The notes under the pieces were generated by a model. It ran no database searches. It saw only the letters and a program-made list of their open reading frames with translations, and was not told the origin of the DNA. Made by a program: the position numbers and the translations under genes. From JAHRVQ01 sp051278195 (GTDB taxonomy: Bacteria; Pseudomonadota; Gammaproteobacteria; Pseudomonadales; Azotimanducaceae): DNA of 64,000 bases. Of this stretch, positions 53,507 through 62,362 are shown piece by piece. The first letter of the stretch is position 1, and each line of letters starts with the position of its first letter. The stretch covers positions 124,001-188,000 of the forward strand of contig JBNMQM010000001.1 of assembly GCA_051278195.1 (NCBI GenBank), read 5' to 3'.

Positions 53507-53976
53507 GCGGGCTCTTTTTGCCAGATGCCGAAGACGCGATCTATTTTTCCCGTTTCGACCCGGAAGAACTCCTAGGCAGCTACCTGCCGCTCAGTTTCCT
53601 GCTGGAAGATACACTCTGGCCAACGGTTGAACACTATCTCCAGGCCATGCAATACGATGCCACAAGCGAGCAAGAACGAATTCGTCTGCTAGGCACACCG
53701 GCACTTGCGTACCGTGAACAAAAAGGTCGCTGGTTAAAAAGGCGCCGCAAAGGTTGGAAGACCGTTCGCTCTGTCTATTTGACTCGAGCGATATATACCC
53801 GCTGCAAAACCCATGAAGCAGCACAACAACGCTTGCTTGGGACCGGTAGTGATCAGCTAGTCGAAAACGATCAGTACGACTATTACTGGGGCTGCGGACG
53901 CGATCGCCGTGGGACCAATATGTACGGCCAGGTGCTCATGAATGTGCGGGAAAAAATTCGAGCCGAAACTAGCTAG
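53503..53976 (+). CDS. NADAR family protein (YbiA-like N-glycosidase)
   Basis: 157 residues. NADAR motifs: LSFLLEDTLWPTVEHYLQAMQYD and the C-terminal YYWGCGRDRRGTNMYGQVLM, cut here as YYWGCGRDRRGTN. Known NADAR enzymes split ADP-ribose-linked bonds, for example Rib-5-P from early riboflavin intermediates (YbiA) and guanine-ADP-ribose on nucleic acid. It overlaps the phosphatase-like gene by four bases (ATGA). Its neighbourhood includes the remains of a TIR gene, another NAD-processing domain, which is suggestive but not conclusive of an NAD-linked island. Confidence 0.85.
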   Translation: MSGLFLPDAEDAIYFSRFDPEELLGSYLPLSFLLEDTLWPTVEHYLQAMQYDATSEQERIRLLGTPALAYREQKGRWLKRRRKGWKTVRSVYLTRAIYTRCKTHEAAQQRLLGTGSDQLVENDQYDYYWGCGRDRRGTNMYGQVLMNVREKIRAETS

Positions 53977-54034
53977 CTCGCCCCGAGCATGAATTCGGTG
54001 AACTTGGAAATTCAATCCACTCTATCTGCTTGAT

Positions 54035-55497
54035 ATGAAACGCCCATTCCCGGCCGTCGTGTTTAAGGAAATTTCTGGGCTAAAAAAGCAGGGGCTTAAT
54101 ATTTGGTACGACGAGGGCATCGACCCTGGGCGTGAATGGCGTGAAGAGATCGCCACCGCAATTGGCGATGCCAGTATGTTGTTATATTTTATTACTCCGG
54201 ATTCAGTCGAGTCTGAAAATTGCCGAAACGAAGTGAACTTTGCAGCGGATGAACAAATTCCGATATTGACGGTATACCTGAAGCCAACCGATTTGCCCGG
54301 TGGCTTGCGGCTGACGCTCTCAACGCGGCAAGCGGTTAGTCGTTTTGATCTGCCTGGTGATGGCTATGTTCATAAGCTGACTTCAAGCTTTAATGAGTAT
54401 GTTGGGCTTACACATTAAAATGTCGGTGTTGCCCCCCGAACGCGACCCCGTTTCCCTGCGCTAGTTTTTTACGGTTGCTGCTGCTCTTTGTTGCTGGATT
54501 CACCGCGAGGCTGCGTTCGATTGCAGTGTTGCCGTTTCAGAACCTTAATCAGGATCCGGCATACGACCAGATACCCGATGGGATAGCACTTGATCTGATC
54601 AATGGCCTCTCGAAAATTCGCGATCTTCGCGTTGCAGCGACGACTTCTTCGCTTGCCTTCAAAAATCATTATTCGGATGTCAGCGATATTGGTAGAAAAC
54701 TAAAGGTCGACACCGTACTGGAAGGTATGACGGCCTTTTACTGATGTGCTGGCGTTACAGGACGATGTGTCCGCATTGGTATTGAATTGGGTATGTTTGC
54801 ATTTAATTGAGATTCAGAATACTCGCCTGCCTGGGCAGACCTGGCGCGCACCGTCATTTTGCTGTCTGACTTACAGTATGGCGAAGTGCCTTTCATTGAG
54901 GCAAAAGTTGAGGCCGAGCAGATGTTGTCGATGGCTTTTGAGCTAGAGCCAAATCTAGCCTCGGCGTATGCCACCCAAGGGTTCCTTTATCTAAATGGTG
55001 CTAATCAGATGGAGGCCTTGTCCAACTTTCATCGCGCTATCGGCAACGACCCTAACAATGCCTACGCACACCTTATGATCGCAGAGATAGTTGCCGAGAG
55101 TGGTAACTTTGATGCTTCTATGGAAGAGCTTGAATTGGCTCTTACACTGGACCATCGTTATCCGGTGATTCAATACCGGCTGGTGATTAACTCTCTTGCA
55201 AAACCTGATCTCGAAGCGGTTAGGCGCAGCGTCAGACCAGATCAAGCACTCTTGGCGGAAGCTTTAATCGATTTCCAGTTGCTCTGCCGGCTTGAAGTGC
55301 TGGCTGGTCACTATGAGGAGGCCGTTGGCATGCTTGAGGCGGCATTTGCGAACCGTGCCATCGATTGGGCGGATCTTGAGAGCCCCTGGTATGGCCCCTT
55401 GAGGCCGCGCAAAGACTTTAAGGTGCTGAATCAAGCCGTCCAAGATCATATGAATCGTCAGCGCGAACAACTTGGCTGGCAACCGATCGAGTCTTAA
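54035..55497 (+). pseudogene. Decayed TIR - membrane - FlgO/TolB-like - TPR protein gene
   Basis: Three open pieces read as one architecture. 54035-54418 has a TIR domain (LNIWYDEGIDPGREWREEIA, SENCRNEVNF) without its first strand (FISYS). 54475-54744 begins with a hydrophobic stretch (MLLLFVAGF) then the FlgO-like domain SIAVLPFQNLNQDPAYDQIPDG, quoted as IAVLPFQNLNQDPAYDQ, with LEGM. At 54737 the frame shifts (FTDVLALQDDVSALV). It then shifts back by about 54800, and 54859-55497 encodes TPR repeats (FELEPNLASAYATQG, ALTLDHRYP). A stop at 54416-54418 and at least two frameshifts separate these. In intact relatives a TIR with TPR units acts as a signalling or defence protein; here only the TPR piece may still be made. 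Confidence 0.75.
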
Positions 55498-55508
55498 TCG
55501 ACGGACAC

Positions 55509-56159
55509 CTAGCCGATTCGGTAGTCCTGCAAGCTATTCGGTGCCATCACATGTGTTTGGTTGTGCGGGCAAGGCTCAGGATTCCCTGTGACCGTCGTCA
55601 GAGGTAATACACCTGCCCAGACCGGGAAGTCTAAATCGCTATCCAAATCGTTAGGTCCGCCAGCGCGAATCTTTGCCGATGCTTCGCTTAGCGGCAGTGA
55701 CAAAACACTGGTTGCAGCGAATTCTTTTTCTGTCATTTCGCGTAATGTCTGCCAGCGCCCCGGTAGCATCTTGTCAATGAGTGCGGTCAGCGCAGCCGTT
55801 TTCTCCACCCGTTCTTCAACGAGTGTGGGCGTGCCAAAAATCATCACAGACCGATAGTTGGCCGAGTGGTGGAAGGCAGACCGTGCAAGCACTAAACCGT
55901 CCAGATGTGTGACTGTCAGGCAAACCGGTGCTTGTTCTGACTCAACCAACGTTCTGCTAATTCGTGATCCATGCCAATAGATGCGGTTGCATTCGCGCCA
56001 GTGAATGGTGGGTGTCACGATGGGTTGACCATTGACCACGTAGCCCACATGACAAAGGGGTGTCGCGTCCAAAATGGTATGGATCGTGTCCATATCATAG
56101 CTGCCTCGATCAGGTGCACGCTTTATGGTGGTTAGATCGGTTTTTAATAACTGACTCAT
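55509..56159 (-). CDS. Pyridoxamine-5'-phosphate-oxidase-like FMN-binding split-barrel protein
   Basis: 216 residues. The N-terminal helix and MDTIHTILDATPLCHVGYVVNGQPIVTPTIHW, quoted as TPLCHVGYVVNGQPIVTPT, match the NimA/PNPOx split-barrel entry. IYWHGSRISRTLVES and VLARSAFHHSANYRSVMIFG continue the barrel. Such proteins bind FMN or F420. It is divergent from a MocR-type gene, and the pairing of these two families is common. No function is proven. Confidence 0.85.
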   Translation of the reverse strand: MSQLLKTDLTTIKRAPDRGSYDMDTIHTILDATPLCHVGYVVNGQPIVTPTIHWRECNRIYWHGSRISRTLVESEQAPVCLTVTHLDGLVLARSAFHHSANYRSVMIFGTPTLVEERVEKTAALTALIDKMLPGRWQTLREMTEKEFAATSVLSLPLSEASAKIRAGGPNDLDSDLDFPVWAGVLPLTTVTGNPEPCPHNQTHVMAPNSLQDYRIG

Positions 56160-56203
56160 TTTGCTTCCGTAGAATCGTTAACAGACGTAATCTTGCGGAA
56201 ATT

Positions 56204-56250
56204 ATTGGCTCTATAAAAGATCCAATAATTCGAATTTGTATAGAACCAAT
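56204..56250. promoter_or_regulatory. Candidate MocR operator between the split-barrel and MocR genes
   Basis: ATTGGCTCTATA (56204-56215) and TATAGAACCAAT (56239-56250) form a 12-bp inverted repeat with one mismatch. A third half-site (CCAAT, 56222-56226) lies between. It sits in the 118-base divergent gap between the two genes and just upstream of the MocR start. MocR proteins bind such repeats near their own promoter, commonly with AT-rich spacing, so autoregulation is likely. Confidence 0.6.
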
Positions 56251-56277
56251 AAAAATCGGAATTAGTTGGGTAGCATT

Positions 56278-57729
56278 ATGATGATCAGCCTGCCACTTGA
56301 TGGCGATGGTTCGCTCCAACAACAGATTTATCGCGCACTAAGACTCAATATCACCACAGGTCGAATGGTCACGGGGAGTCGGTTTGCACCATCAAGAGTA
56401 CTAGCGACAGAACTCGCGGTTTCTCGCAATACGGTGGTGGCGGCTTATGAACAGCTCTGCGCCGAGGGTTATGCCGAAACTAAGCCAGGCGCTGGGACTT
56501 TTGCTGCAGGGGTGAAGGTTGAGCCACTTCAATCTTTGCTAACAGAAATTGAACCAACCTGGTCTGAATATTCAAAGCGCGTGGGTGAAGTCTCGGAGCA
56601 TTCCCTGTTTCGACCGTCCCGGGCAAAGTTGCGCTATAACTTTCTCTATGGTGAGCCAGGCTACCTAGATCTGCCTATTGAGCAATGGGCTCGCATTATT
56701 GGCAAAAAGGCGAGGGGGCTTACTGAAGCCCAACTAGGCTACGCGCCAGCGAGTGGGCTTGGGGTTTTGAGAAAGGCGCTGGCAGAATATCTACAACGAT
56801 CCCGTGGTGTGAGTTGCGATCCTGAGCAGGTCTTGATCGTGCAAGGTACTCAAGAAGCCATTGAACTGGTTACCCGTGCATTCGTGGAGCCTGGTGTTAC
56901 GGCGGTGATTGAAGAGCCCCACTATCGGGGTTTCGAGAGATGCCTCCGGGCTGCAGGTGCAGAAATCTTGGCTGTACCAGTCGATGATGATGGATTACAA
57001 ACCGATGCACTCAAGGCGGTTAAGCTTGCCCGAGTGGCTTACACAACACCGAGCCATCAATTTCCATTGGGTAGCATTCTCTCGCTACAGAGACGAATGG
57101 CTTTGCTCGATTGGGCAGCTGATAATCAGACAGTCATCCTTGAGGATGACTATGACGGTGAGTTTCGCTACGAAGGGCGACCGATTCCATCTATGCAATC
57201 TTTAGATCGAAGAGGTTGTGTGATTTACGTCGGAACAGCATCAAAGGTATTATTCCCATCCTTGGGGTTGGGCTGGATGGTATTGCCGAAATCTATGGTG
57301 CCGATGTTTCAGCGCATGAAAGCCTTATCTGACCGGAACTGTTCAACGCTGGAGCAGTTGGCTTTTGCAGAGTTTATATCGGAAGGGTATCTGGAACGGC
57401 ACATTCACAGGGCCAAGAAAAAACACCGCACTCGTCGAGCGATATTATTGGATACATTGCAACGAGAACTCGGTGCCAGAGCTGAGATCGTCGGGACTCA
57501 AGCCGGTATTCATATATTACTTCGTCTTAAGCAGCTGCCAAACACCGCTATTGAGACGTTGATAGAGCGAGCAGCGGCAAATGGGGTTGGGGTTTACTCA
57601 GCTGCACCCTACTATTTGAAGCCGCCGCCCTACGTCGAGTTGTTGTTGGGTTACGCCTCTCTGACGCCAGCTCAAATTAAAACTGGCGTCAGAAGGCTTG
57701 CCGGTGTGATTCGTAGTCTTACTTCGTAA
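56278..57729 (+). CDS. MocR-family transcription regulator (GntR-type wHTH fused to aminotransferase-like domain)
   Basis: 483 residues from ATG 56278. The N-terminal winged-helix domain (about 10-80) contains LATELAVSRNTVVAAYEQLCAEGY, quoted as LAVSRNTVVAAYEQL. A long linker leads to a fold-type I PLP domain with the PLP lysine in GTASKVLFPSLGLGW and the AspxxTyr-like VILEDDYDGEFRY. Relatives (PdxR, TauR, GabR) sense a vitamin B6 or amino-acid-linked ligand. The adjacent divergent split-barrel gene is the probable target. ATG 56281 is also possible. Confidence 0.9.
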   Translation: MMISLPLDGDGSLQQQIYRALRLNITTGRMVTGSRFAPSRVLATELAVSRNTVVAAYEQLCAEGYAETKPGAGTFAAGVKVEPLQSLLTEIEPTWSEYSKRVGEVSEHSLFRPSRAKLRYNFLYGEPGYLDLPIEQWARIIGKKARGLTEAQLGYAPASGLGVLRKALAEYLQRSRGVSCDPEQVLIVQGTQEAIELVTRAFVEPGVTAVIEEPHYRGFERCLRAAGAEILAVPVDDDGLQTDALKAVKLARVAYTTPSHQFPLGSILSLQRRMALLDWAADNQTVILEDDYDGEFRYEGRPIPSMQSLDRRGCVIYVGTASKVLFPSLGLGWMVLPKSMVPMFQRMKALSDRNCSTLEQLAFAEFISEGYLERHIHRAKKKHRTRRAILLDTLQRELGARAEIVGTQAGIHILLRLKQLPNTAIETLIERAAANGVGVYSAAPYYLKPPPYVELLLGYASLTPAQIKTGVRRLAGVIRSLTS

Positions 57730-57774
57730 AAGGCAACGCCATTCGGATCGCTAAGTCTACAGTCAAACCTTTAG

Positions 57775-59040
57775 TTACTCAGCCTTCGACGCTGTTGTAC
57801 CTGCTTTGTAAAGCGCGTCTAGCGATGGTGTGTTGGCGGTCGTCATGACTTTCCAGCCAGACTTCGTCAGCTGTTCGCTTGCGAGCTTGGAAGGCACTCC
57901 CAGCACCCAAAGAGTTTTTGTTTTGTCGCTTTTGATATCACTCATGCGGCTCTCGACGAGATCGGTCCAAAGCAAATTGTCCGCCGGCAACATCGCCAAT
58001 ACGGTACCGTCATCTGTCGTGCCATACGGAAGGCCATCGTCGCTGATAATCTCCGTCACTTCGTTGATTTCGGCGTTATACCAGGCCAGCAGGTTAATGG
58101 TTTGAAGTAAGAAGTGAGAGGCTTCAAATGACTCGGTTTTGGCGAGTAGTGCGGGTAACTTATCAATGCTTTCGATATCGTCGAGTCGAACCAGTGTATT
58201 GCAAAAGCCAGTCTGAGTGGTCGGAGTTAGATAACTGGCGGTTATAAATGCCTCAATATCTGCCGCTGTTACATTGAACTCTTCCAAGCAGCTGCGGTTT
58301 TTCTGTTCGAGTAATTCTGCGCTCTGAAGATAAACTTCGGTCTCGTCACCGAGCACGCCAACGGCAAGCCCAGCGCCCATGGGGAGTGCGATGTCGATTG
58401 GTAAACCACCGATAAACTCAACCACGGACATACTTGATACCATCTCGCGGAGTTTCATATTGGTGGTGTAAGGGTCGGTCTTTAGTTCAGATGCCCATTG
58501 CCGTTCGCTGTTACCGACAAGATAATTCATTTCCCTAAAGTCTTTTGGGTCGATCGTTGCTGAGTCCGATTTCCCCTGAAACAAGCGTTTGGTCAAGCCA
58601 AAGCCGCGGCGGGCGCCTGCGAACACGCGATCGACACCGCCTGGGATTCCTTTTACTGTCGTGACTGGCGATGTAAACACACCAGCGATAGCGCCGGCGG
58701 TCTCAACTCCGGCATCTTTAAGTGCGCCAACAAATACATCGGCTCTAGACAGCGCTTCAAGGTAGGCCATTGCATCGACTTCTGCGACTCGAGTCTTAAG
58801 GGCTGCTAGGCCTGTCGCTTCGAACTCGCCGAACTTTGACGAAATAGTATAAACATTTTGAAAGCCGTTACTCACCGCCATGCTGCTCACGGTGTGGTTG
58901 GGTCCAGTTTGCAAGGCAGTTGGCAAAAAGCCGATGCTGCTGACGTCGCTGGGTGATTCAAATTTTGCTTTTTCTCCATGGTGGTCGGCATAGCCGGTAA
59001 GAGAAAGGCATAGCAGTGTGAGAATTGTGAGCAGGCGCAT
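57775..59040 (-). CDS. Secreted protein of unknown function
   Basis: 421 residues with a signal peptide (MRLLTILTLLCLSLTGYADH). I recognise no domain. The centre is helical and includes a Gly-rich segment, IPGGVDRVFAGARRGFG, a hydrophobic stretch GLPIDIALPMGAGLAVGVLG (near residue 215), and two Cys (SCLEEF and GFCNTL) that might pair. The C-terminus has a strand-rich LWVLGVPSKLASEQL. It could be a periplasmic or outer-surface protein. The 139 bases upstream are AT-rich with palindromes, and it may share a transcript with the upstream aldolase. Confidence 0.7.
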   Translation of the reverse strand: MRLLTILTLLCLSLTGYADHHGEKAKFESPSDVSSIGFLPTALQTGPNHTVSSMAVSNGFQNVYTISSKFGEFEATGLAALKTRVAEVDAMAYLEALSRADVFVGALKDAGVETAGAIAGVFTSPVTTVKGIPGGVDRVFAGARRGFGLTKRLFQGKSDSATIDPKDFREMNYLVGNSERQWASELKTDPYTTNMKLREMVSSMSVVEFIGGLPIDIALPMGAGLAVGVLGDETEVYLQSAELLEQKNRSCLEEFNVTAADIEAFITASYLTPTTQTGFCNTLVRLDDIESIDKLPALLAKTESFEASHFLLQTINLLAWYNAEINEVTEIISDDGLPYGTTDDGTVLAMLPADNLLWTDLVESRMSDIKSDKTKTLWVLGVPSKLASEQLTKSGWKVMTTANTPSLDALYKAGTTASKAE

Positions 59041-59172
59041 AGTTTGTCCTTAGCGGGTTTTATTAGAATGACGTCTTTATGGGTAACGTTTGTTCATCTA
59101 CTTGTTCAATTAATTGGTTATGTTCTTGTTCTTAACTAATCGCTCATTTAGCGACTTAGCCAGCAACTTAGC

Positions 59173-59186
59173 TAACTAATTAGTTA
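59173..59186. repeat. AT-rich palindrome across the class II aldolase stop codon
   Basis: TAACTAATTAGTTA is a perfect 14-base palindrome, set in a patch full of TAGTTAA/TTAACTA words (59100-59190). It overlaps the aldolase stop codon. It could be a binding site or a slipped-repeat remnant; no T-tract terminator is seen. Confidence 0.6.
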
Positions 59187-59923
59187 ACTATATCTGGATT
59201 GCCGATGTGTCGTCTGGTCAACGCGGCAAAGGCGCTGCGGCCAATGCCAAGCTTCACAAGGTCATCTCTAGCGAAGCGGGCAGCTTCGGCCGATATAGGC
59301 TGTGGGTTGCGCGCCTTCATGTGACTCTCGGCAACGCGCTCCATCATAACGAACCCTCCGACTGCCTCAGCAACGCTGTCACCCACGCTGAGCAAACCGT
59401 GATTGCGGAGGATAATGGCGCGATTCGGCCCGAGTGCATCAGCTATTCGCTGCCCTGCTTCGACACTCTGTACCTGGACCTCTTCATCATCAAATAGCGC
59501 GTGATCCTCAAAAAAGATGCAGGATTCTTGCGTAATTGTATCGAACAGCTTGGCTTCTGCAGAAAAAGGCGTACCCCAGCCTGTGTGGACATGGACGGCA
59601 CTGACTGCATCAGGGCGAGTGCGAAGAATAGGGTGGTGAATGTAGTAACCTGCAATATTGACAAAGCCCTCGCCTTCCACGAGATTGCCGTCCGGATCGA
59701 CCAGTACTAGGTCTGCGACGGTGGCTTCGTGATAAGAAACCCCGTAACGCAACATCCAAAAGCAGTCTGTTCGCTCTGGGTCTCGCGCGCTAATGTGACC
59801 ATCACCCGTATCACCCCAGCGCTGCGCTGCTAGGAGTCGATATCCTATTGCGCAGTCGCGCTTTCTTCTGGCGCGGACCTGTTCTGGTGTGAATTCTGGT
59901 TTTGCTGCCCTTGCTTGCGACAT
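59180..59923 (-). CDS. Class II aldolase/adducin family protein
   Basis: 247 residues. RLLAAQRWGDTGDGHISARDP is the family N-motif, quoted as RWGDTGDGHISARDP. The metal-binding HVHTGWGTPFSAEAK and ILRNHGLLSVGDS follow. It resembles fuculose/ribulose-phosphate aldolase or related decarboxylases, but substrate is unclear. AGAGAGG lies eight bases before the ATG. It is divergent from dgoK across 28 bases, which suggests shared control with sugar-acid genes. Confidence 0.88.
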   Translation of the reverse strand: MSQARAAKPEFTPEQVRARRKRDCAIGYRLLAAQRWGDTGDGHISARDPERTDCFWMLRYGVSYHEATVADLVLVDPDGNLVEGEGFVNIAGYYIHHPILRTRPDAVSAVHVHTGWGTPFSAEAKLFDTITQESCIFFEDHALFDDEEVQVQSVEAGQRIADALGPNRAIILRNHGLLSVGDSVAEAVGGFVMMERVAESHMKARNPQPISAEAARFARDDLVKLGIGRSAFAALTRRHIGNPDIVN

Positions 59924-59951
59924 AATGCAGACCTCTCTAAGAATTCTAATA

Positions 59952-60911
59952 ATGACTGATCATACAACAATCCTGCAGGCGGGCAATGCCAAGCCAATCG
60001 ACATCAGCTTCGTTGGTGTTGACTGGGGTACTTCCAATTTTAGGCTGATGCTATTCGATGCTGACGGGCGCCGGTATAACGAAATTATGACCGCAGACGG
60101 CGTTACTAAGCTGGGTCCATCAGGTTTCGAAGCCCACTTGCTAAAGTACCTGACAGAACTCGGCGTGCCGCGCTCGGTGCCAATTTTGATGTGCGGCATG
60201 GTGGGGTCGACTCTGGGTTGGCAAGAGGTGCCATACCTGGACTGCCCCGTCTCAATAGCAGATTTGAGTTCGCATCTGAGTCCTGTGACGGCGTCTTGCG
60301 CGGCGCATATCGTACCTGGGGTTCGATCAATCGCCGGGCCCCTAGATGTGATGCGTGGCGAGGAAGTTCAGGTTTTTGGCTGGTGGCGGTCCACCTCCGC
60401 CGAGCAACAGTTCAGCGCTCGTTTATGTTTACCCGGTACGCACGCCAAATGGGTTACGTTGGTTGATGACAAGATCCAAAGCGTTGAAACTGCCCTGACG
60501 GGAGAGTTGTATGACCTGCTCAGTCGGCACAGTGTGCTGGTGCAAGGCGCTCAGGTCTGGCGCGCTGAGTCATTTGCTGAGGGTGTTGAGGCAGCGCAGC
60601 AGGGCCGAGGAATCCTGCATAATCTATTTTCCGTGCGCGCGAATGTTGTCGCTGGAGCAGGCTCCTCTAGCGCTGCGGCGAGTTACCTATCTGGAGTATT
60701 GATTGGAGCAGAATTAAGAGAACAGATGAGGGAGCAGATGAAGGAACAGAAAACTGATGGGTTGCTCCATCTCATTGGTGACGAGCAGTTGATTGAACGA
60801 TACGCCGCTGCTGCAAAATTAATGGGCATTGAAGTCATGTGTTGGGATGGTGCAGAAATGGTATCTATAGGATTGGAAGCTTTGTGGAGGGCTAAGAATG
60901 AGACAGGATAA
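59952..60911 (+). CDS. dgoK: 2-dehydro-3-deoxygalactonokinase
   Basis: 319 residues from ATG 59952; an in-frame ATG at 59925 is possible. The ASKHA-like opening FVGVDWGTSNFRLMLFDADG matches DgoK, with GMVGSTLGWQEVPYL and LCLPGTHAKWV further on. It phosphorylates 2-keto-3-deoxygalactonate. A segment MREQMKEQ (near residue 258) is a small imperfect repeat. It overlaps the aldolase gene by 14 bases, a kinase-aldolase pair of the DeLey-Doudoroff galactonate route. Confidence 0.92.
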   Translation: MTDHTTILQAGNAKPIDISFVGVDWGTSNFRLMLFDADGRRYNEIMTADGVTKLGPSGFEAHLLKYLTELGVPRSVPILMCGMVGSTLGWQEVPYLDCPVSIADLSSHLSPVTASCAAHIVPGVRSIAGPLDVMRGEEVQVFGWWRSTSAEQQFSARLCLPGTHAKWVTLVDDKIQSVETALTGELYDLLSRHSVLVQGAQVWRAESFAEGVEAAQQGRGILHNLFSVRANVVAGAGSSSAAASYLSGVLIGAELREQMREQMKEQKTDGLLHLIGDEQLIERYAAAAKLMGIEVMCWDGAEMVSIGLEALWRAKNETG

Positions 60912-61509
60912 CTTACCTCTCATTGCCATTCTACGGGGTATTACGCTGCCAGAAATTGAACCGGTTTCAAGAGCGCTGTTTGATGCGGGCGTTCGCTATA
61001 TAGAAATCCCGCTCAATTCTCCCGACCCCTTCACCAGTATTGAAGCATTAACAGCCTATATCGGCGATGAGGCGATTTGTGGTGCTGGGACAGTGATGAC
61101 TGTCACTGACATTGAAAGAGTCGCCAGCTGTGGTGGCAAACTGATTGTTTCACCTCACACCAACGTCAAGTTGATTGCCGCCGCACTGGCGCGTGAGCTG
61201 CTGGTTTTCCCTGGTGTTGCGACGGCCACGGAGGCCATCACGGCGGTCGATGCTGGAGCGACTCATTTAAAATTGTTTCCTGCTGGTGATCTGGGGGCGG
61301 GATATTTAAAGAGTATTCGTGTGGTGTTACCGGCTGATGTACATGTTTATGCGGTTGGCGGGATCGGGCTTGACGATCTCGGAGCTTTCTGGAATTCAGG
61401 GGCCAAGGGCTTCGGCATTGGTAGCGGCGTGTATCGCCCAGGTATGGCTGCCAGTCAAGTGTTTGAGTTGGCGACACAATACGTTCGAGCAGTGGAAAGC
61501 TTGATCTAG
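60898..61509 (+). CDS. dgoA: 2-dehydro-3-deoxy-6-phosphogalactonate aldolase
   Basis: 203 residues, typical length. LPLIAILRGITLPEIEPVS, IEIPLNSPDPF and GAGTVMTVTD match DgoA closely. The Schiff-base Lys is in ATHLKLFPAGDLG. It splits KDPGal to pyruvate and glyceraldehyde-3-phosphate. It follows dgoK with a 14-base overlap. Because it is the only such aldolase in the window, it may also serve KDPG from the uronate pathway at 28-33 kb, but that is inference. Confidence 0.93.
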   Translation: MRQDNLPLIAILRGITLPEIEPVSRALFDAGVRYIEIPLNSPDPFTSIEALTAYIGDEAICGAGTVMTVTDIERVASCGGKLIVSPHTNVKLIAAALARELLVFPGVATATEAITAVDAGATHLKLFPAGDLGAGYLKSIRVVLPADVHVYAVGGIGLDDLGAFWNSGAKGFGIGSGVYRPGMAASQVFELATQYVRAVESLI

Positions 61510-61520
61510 GAAGGTTTGAT

Positions 61521-62339
61521 ATGAACGAGACACAACAATATTGGTTTGACTCTCAAGGTTACTTTGTTGTGCCTGGAGTGCTAGATGATGAATGCTTGGC
61601 GTCCCTTCAGGCGACCATGGGCCCACCTGCCGAGCAGCATGCTCCTGGAGCGAAGGAAGACAATCCGCTGCATTGGTCGGCGGCATGGCGGTCGTTAATG
61701 GATCTACCACAGCTTCGCCCCATATTGGAGTCGTTGGTAGGGAATCATGCTTTAGAGAAATACCGAGCAGGCAGAGACGGTGAAGATTGCTTGCCGACCT
61801 ACCGATTAGATCACATTAATGTTCATCAACATGTTGAGCAAGGATTTGCCGGCATGGATCTGCATGGTGGCTGGACGACGTCGGGTGGCTCTCAATTTTT
61901 CCGTTATCACAATGGTGAATTTTATAATGGTCTGATCGTTGTTGCGTTCGAGCTGTTCGATACAGAATTGAATGGCGGCGGTTTCTGTTGTATTCCTGGC
62001 AGCCACAAAGCCAATCTGCCCCTGCCCCAAGAGTGGGTGCAAAAGGGTGGCGATGCCGGCGGCCTACTCAAAGGCATACCGGCCAAGGCTGGTGACGCGA
62101 TTATATTTACTGAGACCCTGGTCCATGGCACATTACCCTGGCAGGTTGATGCAAAACGACAGACAGCATTTTTTAAGTTTTCACCGCACGGCACAAGTTG
62201 GACCGCTGACTATTTCGATCCTTTGGATTTTGCCCATTACCCGGACGTCAGCGACCGACAATTAGCATTGCTTGAGGCGCCCAATGCTCGCTATCGTGGT
62301 CGCAGGAGCAGCCCAGCCAGGCGAAAACCAAAGCCCTAA
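61521..62339 (+). CDS. Phytanoyl-CoA dioxygenase (PhyH) family protein
   Basis: 272 residues. The N-terminus YWFDSQGYFVVPGVLDDECL is typical. A candidate metal His set lies in NVHQHVEQGFAGMDLHGGW and in GGGFCCIPGSHKAN with a distal TETLVHGTLPW, and RQTAFFKFSP has the 2-oxoglutarate-binding Arg. AGGAAGG precedes the ATG. It follows dgoA by 11 bases, so it may act on a sugar-acid-derived substrate. Substrate unknown. Confidence 0.85.
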   Translation: MNETQQYWFDSQGYFVVPGVLDDECLASLQATMGPPAEQHAPGAKEDNPLHWSAAWRSLMDLPQLRPILESLVGNHALEKYRAGRDGEDCLPTYRLDHINVHQHVEQGFAGMDLHGGWTTSGGSQFFRYHNGEFYNGLIVVAFELFDTELNGGGFCCIPGSHKANLPLPQEWVQKGGDAGGLLKGIPAKAGDAIIFTETLVHGTLPWQVDAKRQTAFFKFSPHGTSWTADYFDPLDFAHYPDVSDRQLALLEAPNARYRGRRSSPARRKPKP

Positions 62340-62362
62340 TCGCAACCCCAGGGAGGAACTCT

